The translations under genes and the position numbers were made by a program. This document shows, one piece after another, positions 52,798-61,770 of a stretch of DNA of 64,000 bases (position 1 is its first letter; each line of letters starts with the position of its first letter). Under the pieces are notes generated by a model. It saw only the letters and a program-made list of their open reading frames with translations, had not been told where the DNA came from and did not search any database. Source of the stretch: Planctomycetota bacterium (lineage in GTDB: Bacteria > Planctomycetota > Phycisphaerae > Phycisphaerales > UBA5793); contig JABFGK010000001.1 in assembly GCA_013112555.1 (NCBI GenBank), positions 962,581 to 1,026,580 of the forward strand, written 5' to 3'.

Positions 52798-53702
52798 AAA
52801 CCCTTCTTCGCGCTGCGTACTCAAAAATGCCGTATGGCTTGCGAGTGGCCTACGGGCGACTCTGGCCGCTGCGCGGGCGGTTCTATCGCATGACCTGCCC
52901 GGCACGAGACGTGGAACAGACACTGCGTGATACCCCTATGTTCTTTCTGCTGGGCAGCGGCCGATGCGGGACCATGATCATCACCCGTATTCTGAACAGC
53001 GATCCGAACGCTCATGTACTGCACGAACCGTTCGGGCATGCCGATGTCCTGACCCGCCCGCGGGCACGCCTGCATCCCGAGTACGCACGGTATTACGTCC
53101 AGCACTACCGCCGATACGAGATCTACCGGCAGATCAGACGCACCCGTCCCTCATGCTACGGGGAGGTGTCGTCACGCCCGCGCGTGCTCGGGCGTGCCTT
53201 CCAGGATGCGTTTCCTCAGGCACGCCTGTTCATCCTGGTGCGTGACGGCCGGGACACCGTTTCCTCTGCACTCAACCGCCACCAACTCAAGCACGGGGGC
53301 TTTGAGAAAACGAGCGATGCCATCTACCGCGGCAGCAAGCCGGCCGAGAATGAACCGCTGGACAAGCCGTGGAATGAAATGACCCACTTTGAGCGGGTCT
53401 GCTGGTGGTGGAACGACGCATACAGGACCTTACTTGACCAGCTTCCCGAAACGCCCGTTATCAAGTTCGAGAAGGTTGTCAGCGACTGGACGTATGTACA
53501 GACACACCTGGTCAGACCCCTCGGACTTGCACTTGACGAAGCCGATTGGCAGAATGCTCTGGCCACGCGCTCAGAGAACGCAGCAGCAAGCTATGTCGTC
53601 CGTCCCACAGAAGAGTGGACGCGAGACGAGAGCGAGACCTTCGATCGTCTGTGCGGGACGATGATGCAGCGGCTGGGATATGGCGGCGCCGTCGGCCAAT
53701 GA
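52794..53702 (+). CDS. sulfotransferase family protein (3 of 3)
   Basis: 302 residues. After a 48-residue leader come the 5' loop FLLGSGRCGTMIITRIL, LHEPFGH, and the 3' loop ILVRDGRDTVSSALNRH, with a WWWNDAYRTLL helix as in other small bacterial sulfotransferases. It overlaps the previous gene by four bases. A primase-polymerase remnant begins about 50 bases after its stop. Confidence 0.88.
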   Translation: MKTLLRAAYSKMPYGLRVAYGRLWPLRGRFYRMTCPARDVEQTLRDTPMFFLLGSGRCGTMIITRILNSDPNAHVLHEPFGHADVLTRPRARLHPEYARYYVQHYRRYEIYRQIRRTRPSCYGEVSSRPRVLGRAFQDAFPQARLFILVRDGRDTVSSALNRHQLKHGGFEKTSDAIYRGSKPAENEPLDKPWNEMTHFERVCWWWNDAYRTLLDQLPETPVIKFEKVVSDWTYVQTHLVRPLGLALDEADWQNALATRSENAAASYVVRPTEEWTRDESETFDRLCGTMMQRLGYGGAVGQ

Positions 53703-53744
53703 AATCGACAAGACCGACGATATAGATCACGATGAAGCGCACAA

Positions 53745-54142
53745 CCACGATTGCCATCTGCCGAGGAAATCCGCGCCTGGTTCAGCCAGAGCACCAGCGC
53801 TCTGTGCCCGGTTTGTGGTGCCGTCTCTGGCAACCTCGAGATGTTCGACTTCGATCTTGGTGGTAAGGCCTTCGAGGCACGGCGCAGTGCGGTTGAAGCA
53901 ATCAGGCCGATCCTCCGGTCATTACAGTCGACGAACGCGACTCGCTCCTTGGTTGCGCGCGGTTTCTTGACGAATCTCCCCGACCGATCCCGGTAAGCGC
54001 GGCATCGTCGCCCTCGTCCGAGGCGTGTGGATTCCGCCCCGGCGACGACTTCAACGAACGGGGAGATATCCGCTCGGTGCTGCGGCAGGTAACGGTGCTG
54101 ATCGCCCAAGGGCAGACGATGGGCCACGTGGCCCAATTCTGA
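53745..54142 (+). pseudogene. remnant of a bifunctional primase-polymerase (mobile element)
   Basis: Two frames carry recognisable pieces. At 53751-53890: SAEEIRAWFSQSTSAL...AVSGNLEMFDFDLGGKAFEA, the prim-pol signature (SGNLEMxDFD). From 53918 to the stop at 54140: VITVDERDSLLGCARFLDESP...PGDDFNERGDIRSVLR, the conserved linker of phage/plasmid primases. The catalytic and helicase parts between and beyond are missing. The gene has suffered an internal deletion with a frame change and a 3' truncation. The 54143-54347 stretch shows nothing more. Confidence 0.55.
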
Positions 54143-54347
54143 GCCTCGGAATGTCGCGGCTAACTAATCTAGAGCGCATACTCTCGTGTCTCCCCATCAG
54201 CCAAGTTTGAAAACCGTTCGGATCGGGGAGTTGTGACTGCCGCTGCGAACACGTGGCGGCGTTTTGTCTAACGGTTGTGCCATTCGTACGAAGTACCGAT
54301 CACTCCAGCAGCGTCTCGTTTCTCACTCCTTCTGCATCACCCCCGCC

Positions 54348-54374
54348 AAGCCCACGGATTCCTATCCGTGGGGT
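54348..54374. repeat. CCCACGGAT-family hairpin
   Basis: Canonical copy AAGCCCACGGATTCCTATCC...GGGGT, followed 32 bases later by the GCCCCGTCAT-family terminator, the same pairing as at 55635 and in the 59.2 kb array. Confidence 0.85.
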
Positions 54375-54405
54375 CTCCTCTCTCCTTCCCTCTCCCCTTC
54401 CCCAC

Positions 54406-54444
54406 AAAAAAAGCCCCGTCATGCGCGCTTCGCACATGGCGGGG
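54406..54444 (-). terminator. terminator of the 54520-55518 gene (GCCCCGTCAT family)
   Basis: CCCCGCCATGTGCG / CGCGCATGACGGGGC stem followed on the minus strand by seven T residues. It lies 75 bases past the stop. Confidence 0.85.
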
Positions 54445-54519
54445 TATCACAATCACATACCACACCAAAACAACGGTCCCACCGCGACACAGGCCGGGCC
54501 TGGCGGCACTTCGACGTCG

Positions 54520-55518
54520 CTACTTCGCGAGCAGCCGGCAACGTCGGCGAATCAGCAGCACGAGCCCCACAATATACACAGCAAGGAAAAACAGGACAAT
54601 CAACGCAACGACACCAAGAACTGTGCCAAACGTGTCGCCGGTGCCAGGGCCGGTTTGCAACGAAACCTGCCCTCCCTGAGCGGTGAATACCGGCCCGGGC
54701 GATGTGCCTCCAACACTCAAACCCATGCTCGGCATCTGCTCGAAGTACGTCGGCATGTTCATGGCACTCTGCGCGAGTATGGCAAGTTCCGCAGCCTCGT
54801 CTGCCAGTTGCTGATTGCTCGTATCAAGACCCGCCTCTGCATACAGCCCCAATGCTGCTTTCTCATCGAAGTCGCTGTAGGTAGTGATTAACGCACCATC
54901 ACTAGCGTGCAACTCACACGCTGCTTCCATGTCAATACTGAGCGTGGCCGATTTCGTATCTCCCCGCAGAATCGACACATCAATCGTCCCCGTCGTGGGG
55001 CGCTGCTGGATCCCGTCCGTCGTCACGTCAATGTCGAACAACACGCGGTAGGGGGCTGCAGACACATAGGCACCGGCATCCGCATCCCACTCCTGCGGGG
55101 GGGCGAATGTCTGCGTCTTGGTCAAACTGGTCGGCATGCCCGCCATGCCAAAAGCCGCGCCACTCATCATGATGGACATGACCACACCGCCGACCGGGAA
55201 TGTAACCGTGGCAACAATAACCGTCCACCCAACGATCAAGCCGAACATCGTCCCGCGAAGACGCATCGCTGCACGACGGGTCAAGAGACCGACCTTCGTC
55301 AGCGACCCGCCACATTCCGGGCAACGACCTGCCGTCGGGAGATCAACAATTTGATAGTTGCAGGCGCCGCAAACCGGGTGATCGTACACGACACCGCGCG
55401 GCAGCGTCACCGAACGCACCAGCTCGATAATGCACAGTACCAGAACCGCACCATACACGCCGAGCATTAATAAAGGAAGAAACGCAAATGACAAGCCCGT
55501 GATCATGAATCGTCTCAC
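54520..55518 (-). CDS. zinc-ribbon membrane protein of unknown function
   Basis: 332 residues (GTG at 55518; an ATG at 55506 is equally good). Transmembrane helix at about 7-32, then a zinc ribbon (CGACNYQIV...GRCPECGGSL, cysteines near 50, 53, 66 and 69), a pair of helices at about 90-130, an exported domain, and a last helix at about 298-322. The ribbon is like that of the partial protein at 1-441. No enzyme motif. Single gene with a strong terminator. Confidence 0.75.
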   Translation of the reverse strand: MRRFMITGLSFAFLPLLMLGVYGAVLVLCIIELVRSVTLPRGVVYDHPVCGACNYQIVDLPTAGRCPECGGSLTKVGLLTRRAAMRLRGTMFGLIVGWTVIVATVTFPVGGVVMSIMMSGAAFGMAGMPTSLTKTQTFAPPQEWDADAGAYVSAAPYRVLFDIDVTTDGIQQRPTTGTIDVSILRGDTKSATLSIDMEAACELHASDGALITTYSDFDEKAALGLYAEAGLDTSNQQLADEAAELAILAQSAMNMPTYFEQMPSMGLSVGGTSPGPVFTAQGGQVSLQTGPGTGDTFGTVLGVVALIVLFFLAVYIVGLVLLIRRRCRLLAK

Positions 55519-55634
55519 TTTCGCGGTAGCACATCAGAATTCGCAATAATCGTAGACGCGACACCGACTCGAAGCGCTTCGAACCTCTCCTTCCTCCCTA
55601 TACGACCTCAAAACAACGGTCCCACCGCGCGCGC

Positions 55635-55661
55635 AAGCCCACGGATTCCCATCCGTGGGGT
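55635..55661. repeat. CCCACGGAT-family hairpin
   Basis: AAGCCCACGGATTCCCATCC...: one base change in the loop. It is preceded by CCTCAAAACAACGGTCCC, the same leader sequence found before the array units at 59365 and 59541. Confidence 0.85.
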
Positions 55662-55683
55662 CTCTTCCTCTCCCATCCCCCAC

Positions 55684-55722
55684 AAAAAAAGCCCCGTCAT
55701 GCGCGCTTCGCGCATGGCGGGG
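55684..55722 (-). terminator. terminator of the DEAD-box helicase gene (GCCCCGTCAT family)
   Basis: CCCCGCCATGCGCG-AAG-CGCGCATGACGGGG stem with seven T residues on the minus strand, 40 bases past the stop. Confidence 0.88.
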
Positions 55723-55762
55723 TATCACAACTACATACCACCTCAAAACAATGGTCCCACCC

Positions 55763-57145
55763 TCACCGTGCCGAACGCTGACGGCGGCGACCACCACCAC
55801 CCGCACCACCAGCACTACCACCCGCGCCACGCTTCTTCTTCGAATGAACAAACCGGCGCTTCTTACTCGAACCACTCGGCCCACCCGACGCACGGCGATC
55901 CTTCTTGGCCGCCGCCGCCGGTGCCGGGGATGCCACCCCGGTCTTCCGATCACCAGCCCCTGCATCACCTGCCCCAGACCCCTGAATCGATGCCGGCGTC
56001 GAGGTCGCTTGCAACCGCTTACTTGTCAACTGCTCAATCGCACGCAAGTGAGGCCGCTCTGCACGATCGCAAAACGAAATCGCCACGCCGCGCGCACCCG
56101 CCCGACCGGTCCGACCGATCCGATGCACATACGCCTCCGGCTCATGCGGCAGGTCATAGTTGAAAACATGCGTCACGCCGTCCACGTCAAGCCCTCGTGC
56201 TGCCACGTCCGTGGCCACCAGCACACGCGACTTGCCCGAGCGAAACGAATCGAGTGCCTGCTGACGCTGATTCTGAGTCTTGTTCCCGTGAATCGCAGTA
56301 GCCGTCACTCCCGCATGCTTCAACCGACGGGTCAGACGATCCGCCCCATGCTTCGTCCGAGTGAAAATAAGACCACGATCAACACCGTGCTCAACCAGCA
56401 AGTGCTCCATGAGCGCCGGCTTGTCACGGTGCGGCACCATGTACACGAACTGATTAATCAGCTTCGTTGTTGAAGCAGCAGGCTTCACCGACACGTTCAC
56501 CGGTTTCGTCAGCAACGAATCAGCCAGGCTCATAATGCTGCGCGGCATCGTCGCCGAAAACAACATCGTCTGACGACCATCCGGGACTGACTCCGCAATC
56601 CGTCGGATCGGCTGGATGAAGCCCATGTCAAGCATCCGGTCGGCCTCGTCCAGAACGAAAATCTGGATCTGACGCAGATCAACATAGCCCTGCTCCATCA
56701 GGTCGATTAACCGCCCGGGAGTCGCCACCAGGATGTCCACCCCGCGCTGCAGAGCACGCACCTGGTGGAACTGACTCACCCCGCCGTAAATAACCGTCTG
56801 ACGTAAACGGGTCCGCCGGCCATACGTCCGGAAACTCGCTTCGATCTGGCCCGCAAGTTCACGCGTCGGCGACAGAATCAACGCCCGCGGCAGAACCGGC
56901 CCACGACGCTTTGTCTGACGGTTGCCATGTCCCGCGCCCGCAGCCGCAGTATGAAGTCGATGAAGAATCGGCAGCGCAAAGGCTGCAGTTTTGCCCGTCC
57001 CCGTCTGGGCACAGCCCAGCACATCGCGACCGGCCAACGCCGGCGGGATGGCCTTCGCCTGGATCGGCGTCGGTGTGTCATAACCCTCCGCGGCAATCGC
57101 GTCGAGAATGGGGGGGCAGAGTTCGAGTGTTGCAAAGTCGTTCAA
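55763..57145 (-). CDS. rhlE: DEAD-box RNA helicase, RhlE type
   Basis: About 460 residues. Motifs: F ([26 protein letters not shown]), Walker [28 protein letters not shown] (VLDEADRML), SAT, and the C-lobe [21 protein letters not shown] and HRIGRTGR. A long Gly/Ser/Arg/Lys-rich C-terminal tail (about 400-460) is typical of RhlE proteins for RNA contact. I place the start at TTG 57145, nine bases after GAGGAG; the frame is open to 57229. Role: RNA remodelling in ribosome assembly or decay. Confidence 0.92.
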   Translation of the reverse strand: MNDFATLELCPPILDAIAAEGYDTPTPIQAKAIPPALAGRDVLGCAQTGTGKTAAFALPILHRLHTAAAGAGHGNRQTKRRGPVLPRALILSPTRELAGQIEASFRTYGRRTRLRQTVIYGGVSQFHQVRALQRGVDILVATPGRLIDLMEQGYVDLRQIQIFVLDEADRMLDMGFIQPIRRIAESVPDGRQTMLFSATMPRSIMSLADSLLTKPVNVSVKPAASTTKLINQFVYMVPHRDKPALMEHLLVEHGVDRGLIFTRTKHGADRLTRRLKHAGVTATAIHGNKTQNQRQQALDSFRSGKSRVLVATDVAARGLDVDGVTHVFNYDLPHEPEAYVHRIGRTGRAGARGVAISFCDRAERPHLRAIEQLTSKRLQATSTPASIQGSGAGDAGAGDRKTGVASPAPAAAAKKDRRASGGPSGSSKKRRFVHSKKKRGAGGSAGGAGGGGRRRQRSAR

Positions 57146-57638
57146 GAAAACAATCTCCTCAAACCGCGCAGCAATCACCGCGCGGTGAGTGGTTAGGGCT
57201 GACTCGCCCAAACAATCTGGTTGGAACAAGTATGGCCTGCTGGGGGAAAGCGACTCGCGAGTACGCCGCGGTCACTGCCAGCAGGTGCTCAGGAATACCG
57301 TCCCGCCCGGCTCCTCATCATCGAGGAAGTGGGGGGGTACGCTGCTGAGACCACTGGCTGATAGACATGATACTAGGCGCGCCACATGACCATCGCTCAA
57401 AAAACCCCCTCACCCCTACCCCGGATGCCATGCCTGCCTCCCCGTCCCGCTCACCCCCTCACCCGGCCCCTCCAAACCCCCCAAACACCCATTCCCAATA
57501 CGCACACCAAAATACTACCACCCCTCATGGAATACACACCCCCTTCACACTGTCTCCGCAAGACAGCGGCCCAAGACACACTCGGCCGACCAAAAACTCA
57601 TGACCGGATGGTCAGTTGATCTGATTGGAGTCAAAACC
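57146..57638. other. intergenic region with a palindrome and an inverted repeat
   Basis: 490 bases between the helicase and the divergent secreted-protein gene. It holds the TCACCGCGCGGTGA palindrome (57175-57188) and CCTGCTGG...CCAGCAGG (57236-57285), which could fold in the helicase 5' leader. No gene is supported. Confidence 0.5.
57175..57188. promoter_or_regulatory. 14-bp perfect palindrome upstream of the helicase gene
   Basis: TCACCGCGCGGTGA lies 30 bases before the proposed TTG start. It could be an operator or a leader hairpin. No regulator is identified. Confidence 0.3.
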
Positions 57639-59174
57639 ATGATCCAGACAGCAGCAGGAAAAACACGGATGACGACCTCCATTCAAGCAGCATGCTGCGC
57701 CGCAGCAGCAGTCATCGCTGCCGGCCTGTTCCTCGCAATCCCGAACACGGCCGTCGCTCAAAACCACTCCATCAGCACCACCATCCCAGCCCCGACCGCG
57801 CAAATGGGCAACCGCGACAAGGACAAGGGCAAAGACAAGCAGAAAGCCAAGAGCAAGAACTCAGCCGGCAAACTCCTCCAACTTCGTCAGGCACAAGCCA
57901 ATAAGGACAAGGACAAGGCGAAGCAAAAGAAGGCCACACCGAAGAAGCAGGCCAAGCCAAAGCCCAAGCAGCAAAAGCCGACACCCAAGAGTAACAAGGA
58001 AGCGCAGAGTAAAAATCAGAAGTCACAGGATCAATCTCGCGACCGCGACGACAGGAACCGCGGCACCACTGCCGAAAGTCGCACGCCCTCGCGAGTCGTC
58101 GGCGCCCAACGCTTCGACCCGCGTGACCGCGTGCAACGTGAATCACAGAACCCGCGCGACTTCACTTCCCGGCAACGCGATCAGGAACGTAGTCGATTCG
58201 ACGGCCGCGAGTCCGGCCGATCATTCGAACGATTCGACAGTGATCGCAGCCGGCAACGCTGGGATGATGACAGAAACAGCAACAATAACGACGGCCGCCG
58301 GTGGTCGTCAGAAAACTCCAGGCTGCAGCACGACTCACGATACCGTTGGGACGATCACCGCAACAATCGCCGTGAACGGAACTCACGCTTCGGGATCCAC
58401 TTCGACTTCGATGACTGGGATCTCAACATTCACTTCGGTGACTCCCGCCGCGGATTCTGGTATCGCGACTGTCGACCCGACCACCGCTGCCATAGACACA
58501 ACTGTCGCTACTGCTGCAAGCCCGCCCCGCGATACCGAGTCGACTGCCGCCCCGGCCACCGATGCGGCTACTCCCATTGCCACTTCTGTCACCCCCCGCG
58601 CTATGTCTATCGCCCCGTCTGTCGGAGTGATCACCGGTGTGGTCTGGTCACATGCCACACCTGCCATCCCCCCGTCATTATCACCTACGACTCCGGCTAC
58701 TTCGAACGCACCCTCATGCACGGCTGGGATGAGATTGCCTACTCCGAATATCGGGACGCCCGTGACACCTTCGAGTGCCTGATCAAACTCGACAAGTACG
58801 ATCCTCGTCCACGCATCGGCCTGGCAGTGGCCCAGGGATTGCGCGGCCATGAGTCAACAGCCACCGACGAAATGCGTGATGCCGTAGACCTCAATCCCGC
58901 TGCCCTCCGATCCGTCCCCTCTGACGACATCATCGAAGGCAAGCTCGTCGAGTTACTCTATGAGTTCGAGGACCGCGTGCGCGAGGACTGCGACGATGAG
59001 GATGATCTGTTCATGCTCGCGACTCTGTACACAATCCTCGGAGACAGCGAGAGCGGGTACGATGCCGTCAAGACCGGTGTTTACTCCGGCGACTGCTCAT
59101 CCGAAGCACGCAAACTGCGCGACTACCTCGCCTGCCGTCTCTACGGCTCAGATGATCGATCATCCCGCTGGTAA
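57639..59174 (+). CDS. secreted Lys-rich protein with three Cys/His repeats and TPR-like tail
   Basis: 511 residues from an ATG at 57639 (GGAG upstream). Signal peptide about 1-41. Residues ~55-140 are a Lys/Asp/Gln low-complexity, strongly basic segment; ~140-270 is Arg/Asp/Asn-rich. At about 280-350 come three copies of C-R-x-D/G-H-R-C-x4-C-x2-C (CRPDHRCHRHNCRYC, CRPGHRCGYSHCHFC, CRSDHRCGLVTCHTC), spaced ~28 residues apart with aromatic PP(R)YVYRPV linkers. The C-terminus (about 365-500) is helical and TPR-like (YSEYRDARDTFECLIKLDKYDPRPRIGLAVAQ, in parts). I know no family with this repeat; metal binding is an inference. Confidence 0.78.
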   Translation: MIQTAAGKTRMTTSIQAACCAAAAVIAAGLFLAIPNTAVAQNHSISTTIPAPTAQMGNRDKDKGKDKQKAKSKNSAGKLLQLRQAQANKDKDKAKQKKATPKKQAKPKPKQQKPTPKSNKEAQSKNQKSQDQSRDRDDRNRGTTAESRTPSRVVGAQRFDPRDRVQRESQNPRDFTSRQRDQERSRFDGRESGRSFERFDSDRSRQRWDDDRNSNNNDGRRWSSENSRLQHDSRYRWDDHRNNRRERNSRFGIHFDFDDWDLNIHFGDSRRGFWYRDCRPDHRCHRHNCRYCCKPAPRYRVDCRPGHRCGYSHCHFCHPPRYVYRPVCRSDHRCGLVTCHTCHPPVIITYDSGYFERTLMHGWDEIAYSEYRDARDTFECLIKLDKYDPRPRIGLAVAQGLRGHESTATDEMRDAVDLNPAALRSVPSDDIIEGKLVELLYEFEDRVREDCDDEDDLFMLATLYTILGDSESGYDAVKTGVYSGDCSSEARKLRDYLACRLYGSDDRSSRW

Positions 59175-59182
59175 TCCTCCCC

Positions 59183-59684
59183 CGCGCGCAAGCCCACGGA
59201 TTCCTATCCGTGGGGTCTCTTCTCCCCTCGCACGCCATCCTTCTATCCGTCATTCCCGCGCACGCGGGAATCCATCTTCCCTCCCCCAAAAGCACCGTCA
59301 TCCGCGCTCCGCGGATGGCGGGGTATTTCACATACCACCTCAAAACAACCATCCCCGCGCGCGCAAGCCCACGGATTCCTATCCGTGGGGTCTCTTCTCT
59401 CCTCGCACGCCATCCTTCTATCCGTCATTCTCGCGCACGCGGGAATCCATCTTCTCTCCCCAAAAAGCCCCGTCATCCGCGCTCCTCGCGGATGGCGGCG
59501 TATTCCTCATACCACCTCAAAACAACGGTCCCGCGCGCGCAAGCCCACGGATTCCTATCCGTGGGGTCTCTTCTCTCCTCGCACGCCATCCTTCTATCCG
59601 TCATTCTCGCGCACGCGGGAATCCATCTTCTCTCCCCAAAAAGCCCCGTCATCCGCGCTCCTCTCGCATGGCGGGGCATTCCCC
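59183..59684. repeat. three-unit tandem array of a 175/176-bp composite hairpin repeat
   Basis: Each unit contains, in order: a GC run (GCGCGC), the CCCACGGAT hairpin (59190, 59365, 59541), CTCGCACGCCATCCTTCTAT, the GTCATTC[CT]CGCG hairpin (59249, 59424, 59600), the GCCCCGTCAT hairpin (about 59291, 59465, 59641), and CATACCACCTCAAAACAA leading to the next unit. Units are nearly identical; unit 1 differs most. The whole 59175-59726 gap between two plus-strand genes is this array. Confidence 0.92.
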
Positions 59685-59726
59685 TAATACACCGCACACT
59701 TCCGCTCACGGTACAATAACGCTGCC

Positions 59727-60248
59727 ATGCACCAACAATCCTCTGACAACTCACACAACAACCGGCCCCGAGCAGCGGCACGACTCGTCAAGTCAGATAC
59801 ATTCTCGATCCTCATGATCATGCTGCTGCCTCTGATTAACCCGGTACTCCTTGCGATCTACAGCGGGAACATCAACACGAACTACAGAAACGCCGTCTTC
59901 TGGGCCATTCTCGTCGGCCCCATCTGCTACCTCCTGCTCGGCATGGCAGTCAGCTCATACCAGACCTCCAACCTGTATCCACCTGCCGAAGTTGCCTGGC
60001 TCAATGACACAGCACGAACGCGCCTTCACGATACGAAGACCGTATCCCTCTTCTTCCTCGCTGCATTTGAGTTTATTGCCGGAGGGGTCGTTGTGATCCC
60101 GAATCTGCCCGCCGGGTACCTCATCACCGCTGCCGTATGTCTCATTGTCTACATCGCGACCGCGATCGCCTGGCTCAAAAAGATGAAAGCCGAACGCATA
60201 CGGATTGACATGAGTGAGAATGAACAGAGCCAATACGAAGAAAACTAA
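59727..60248 (+). CDS. four-helix membrane protein of unknown function
   Basis: 173 residues with four predicted transmembrane helices (about 26-45, 56-76, 107-126, 130-150) and short charged ends. No family motif recognised. It begins 42 bases after the repeat array without a clear ribosome site and ends 63 bases before the convergent nitronate monooxygenase gene. Confidence 0.6.
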   Translation: MHQQSSDNSHNNRPRAAARLVKSDTFSILMIMLLPLINPVLLAIYSGNINTNYRNAVFWAILVGPICYLLLGMAVSSYQTSNLYPPAEVAWLNDTARTRLHDTKTVSLFFLAAFEFIAGGVVVIPNLPAGYLITAAVCLIVYIATAIAWLKKMKAERIRIDMSENEQSQYEEN

Positions 60249-60311
60249 GTCGTATGGTGCCCCACGACACCGCTCGTCACTGAATATCGACCGTCAGCGA
60301 GACGACTGAAA

Positions 60312-61757
60312 TCACACAGGCTGCTCCACAGAAGAAAGCAGATATGCCAGCACATCGGAAGCGCTGTACGAGTCCTGCCCCGGCTTGAGAAACCGCGACA
60401 CCGTGACAGCCTCATCGCCCGACGTAATCAACGGCAACTCACGCGCACCGTCACGTTGAACCTGTTCAAGCCCGATGTCGGCCATCAGCCCGTTGCATAC
60501 GCACTTCCGGCCTACCGTATCGGCAATGTCGCCACCCTTGCGCACATAATCGTCCACCGGCTCAGCAGGACATCGCCATCCGACGGAACCGTCCTTCTTC
60601 TTATACGCATGGCGAAGATACCCAAGATCACAGATACGCCGACGCTGCTCATACACCGCCTGCTCTGAGCACGTGCCCTCTTTCTGCAAGACCTTGAACG
60701 GGAAACCGGTCGGCGAGGCCACCGGGTCAGTCCGAATATGCACTCGCCCCTCCCGACTCGCAGCCAGCACGTATGCCTTGATATTCGCTGCCAGATCCGA
60801 CTCTTCGCAGTAGGCGAACGCCGTCCCCACCTGAATACCCGCAGCGCCGGCAGCCAGTGCCTCAACCAGGCGGTCTGGATCTGCATACCCACCCGCAAGC
60901 CAGAACGGCAGACCGAGCTTCTTGATCGCCCCCAGATCCGCTGCATCACGATCACCGTAGATCGGCTCGCCATTAGCCGTCAGCTTCACCTGACCACGTG
61001 GCGGTGCATTGTGCCCTCCCGCCGTCGGACCCTCAACGACGAAACCGTCAACCCGCCCGCTCGCTCGCTTGATGAGCATGTTCCCCAGCGTGGCCGACGA
61101 AATGATTGCCAAAAATCCCGGGCGAGGCAGGGCGGCAACCTCGGACTCGCCGCAAAACGCCTTCGGGTCAAAGTGCGTGCTGAACGACTCCCCGGACCCT
61201 GCACCAGCGACGTCAAAACGAGTCTCGACCGCCTCACCAACTGATAACCGATCAAGAATCCCAGGGATCGCCCGCGGAATCCCCGCTCCCATCAAAACCC
61301 ACGTAACGCCGGCCAGCATCGCCCCGTAGATCGACGGCAACGTCGGCAACTGGATCTTCTCAAGGTAGTTGATCCCGACCGACCCGCCATGTCCCTCACG
61401 CGCGAGATAGACCTCGGCAAAATTCCCGGCAACCATCAACTCCGTCGCATGCTGCGATGGCTTTTCCGATAACATCGGTTTCGATTTGAATGGTGCGTCA
61501 TCAGCCTTGCCGCCCGCAACAAAATACCGGTCAAGAATTCGCTGGGCCACACCGGGAATTGGAAAACGAGACAACGCACGGCGCATATGCCCGCCGTGGT
61601 CACCCATCTGAAGACGACGGGCAAGAAGGGCGTCCAGTCCGGTACCCGATACGACGCCTAACTGACCTTCCTTCGATACCGCACGCGCCAGACGCCAACT
61701 CGATACGCCGGCTCCCATGCCGCCCTGAATAATTCGGGGCAGTGACTCCTCCGCCAT
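60312..61757 (-). CDS. nitronate monooxygenase-like FMN enzyme
   Basis: A 481-residue TIM-barrel flavoprotein of the 2-nitropropane dioxygenase/PfaD-like group: IIQGGMGAGVSSWRLARAVSKEGQLGVVSGTG (FMN-binding start, read in parts), EGPTAGGHNAPPRG with the family His, FWLAGGYADPDRLVEALAAGAAGIQVGTAFAYCEES (phosphate-binding, in parts). It is longer than usual, with a C-terminal Cys-rich part (GTCSEQ, RRICDLGYL, GWRCPAEP, RKCVCNGLMADIG). Known members oxidise alkyl nitronates; others reduce enoyl groups in lipid synthesis, so the substrate is open. Confidence 0.88.
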   Translation of the reverse strand: MAEESLPRIIQGGMGAGVSSWRLARAVSKEGQLGVVSGTGLDALLARRLQMGDHGGHMRRALSRFPIPGVAQRILDRYFVAGGKADDAPFKSKPMLSEKPSQHATELMVAGNFAEVYLAREGHGGSVGINYLEKIQLPTLPSIYGAMLAGVTWVLMGAGIPRAIPGILDRLSVGEAVETRFDVAGAGSGESFSTHFDPKAFCGESEVAALPRPGFLAIISSATLGNMLIKRASGRVDGFVVEGPTAGGHNAPPRGQVKLTANGEPIYGDRDAADLGAIKKLGLPFWLAGGYADPDRLVEALAAGAAGIQVGTAFAYCEESDLAANIKAYVLAASREGRVHIRTDPVASPTGFPFKVLQKEGTCSEQAVYEQRRRICDLGYLRHAYKKKDGSVGWRCPAEPVDDYVRKGGDIADTVGRKCVCNGLMADIGLEQVQRDGARELPLITSGDEAVTVSRFLKPGQDSYSASDVLAYLLSSVEQPV

Positions 61758-61770
61758 TTCTGATACTCCA

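Noticed and set aside
54121..54134. GGGCCACGTGGCCC palindrome
   Set aside because: It lies inside the decayed prim-pol reading frame and no promoter or gene start is near; probably chance.
53591..54136. 181-codon minus-strand frame near the primase remnant
   Set aside because: It runs antisense to the sulfotransferase end and to the prim-pol pieces; no recognisable protein.
42748..54250. Attachment-site direct repeat of the tRNA-Asn 3' end at the far side of the natural-product block
   Set aside because: No copy of the T-arm/acceptor sequence could be found between 53.7 and 54.5 kb.
59183..59684. CRISPR array
   Set aside because: Only three units, each ~175 bp with no spacers: the whole unit is repeated, so it is a tandem repeat.
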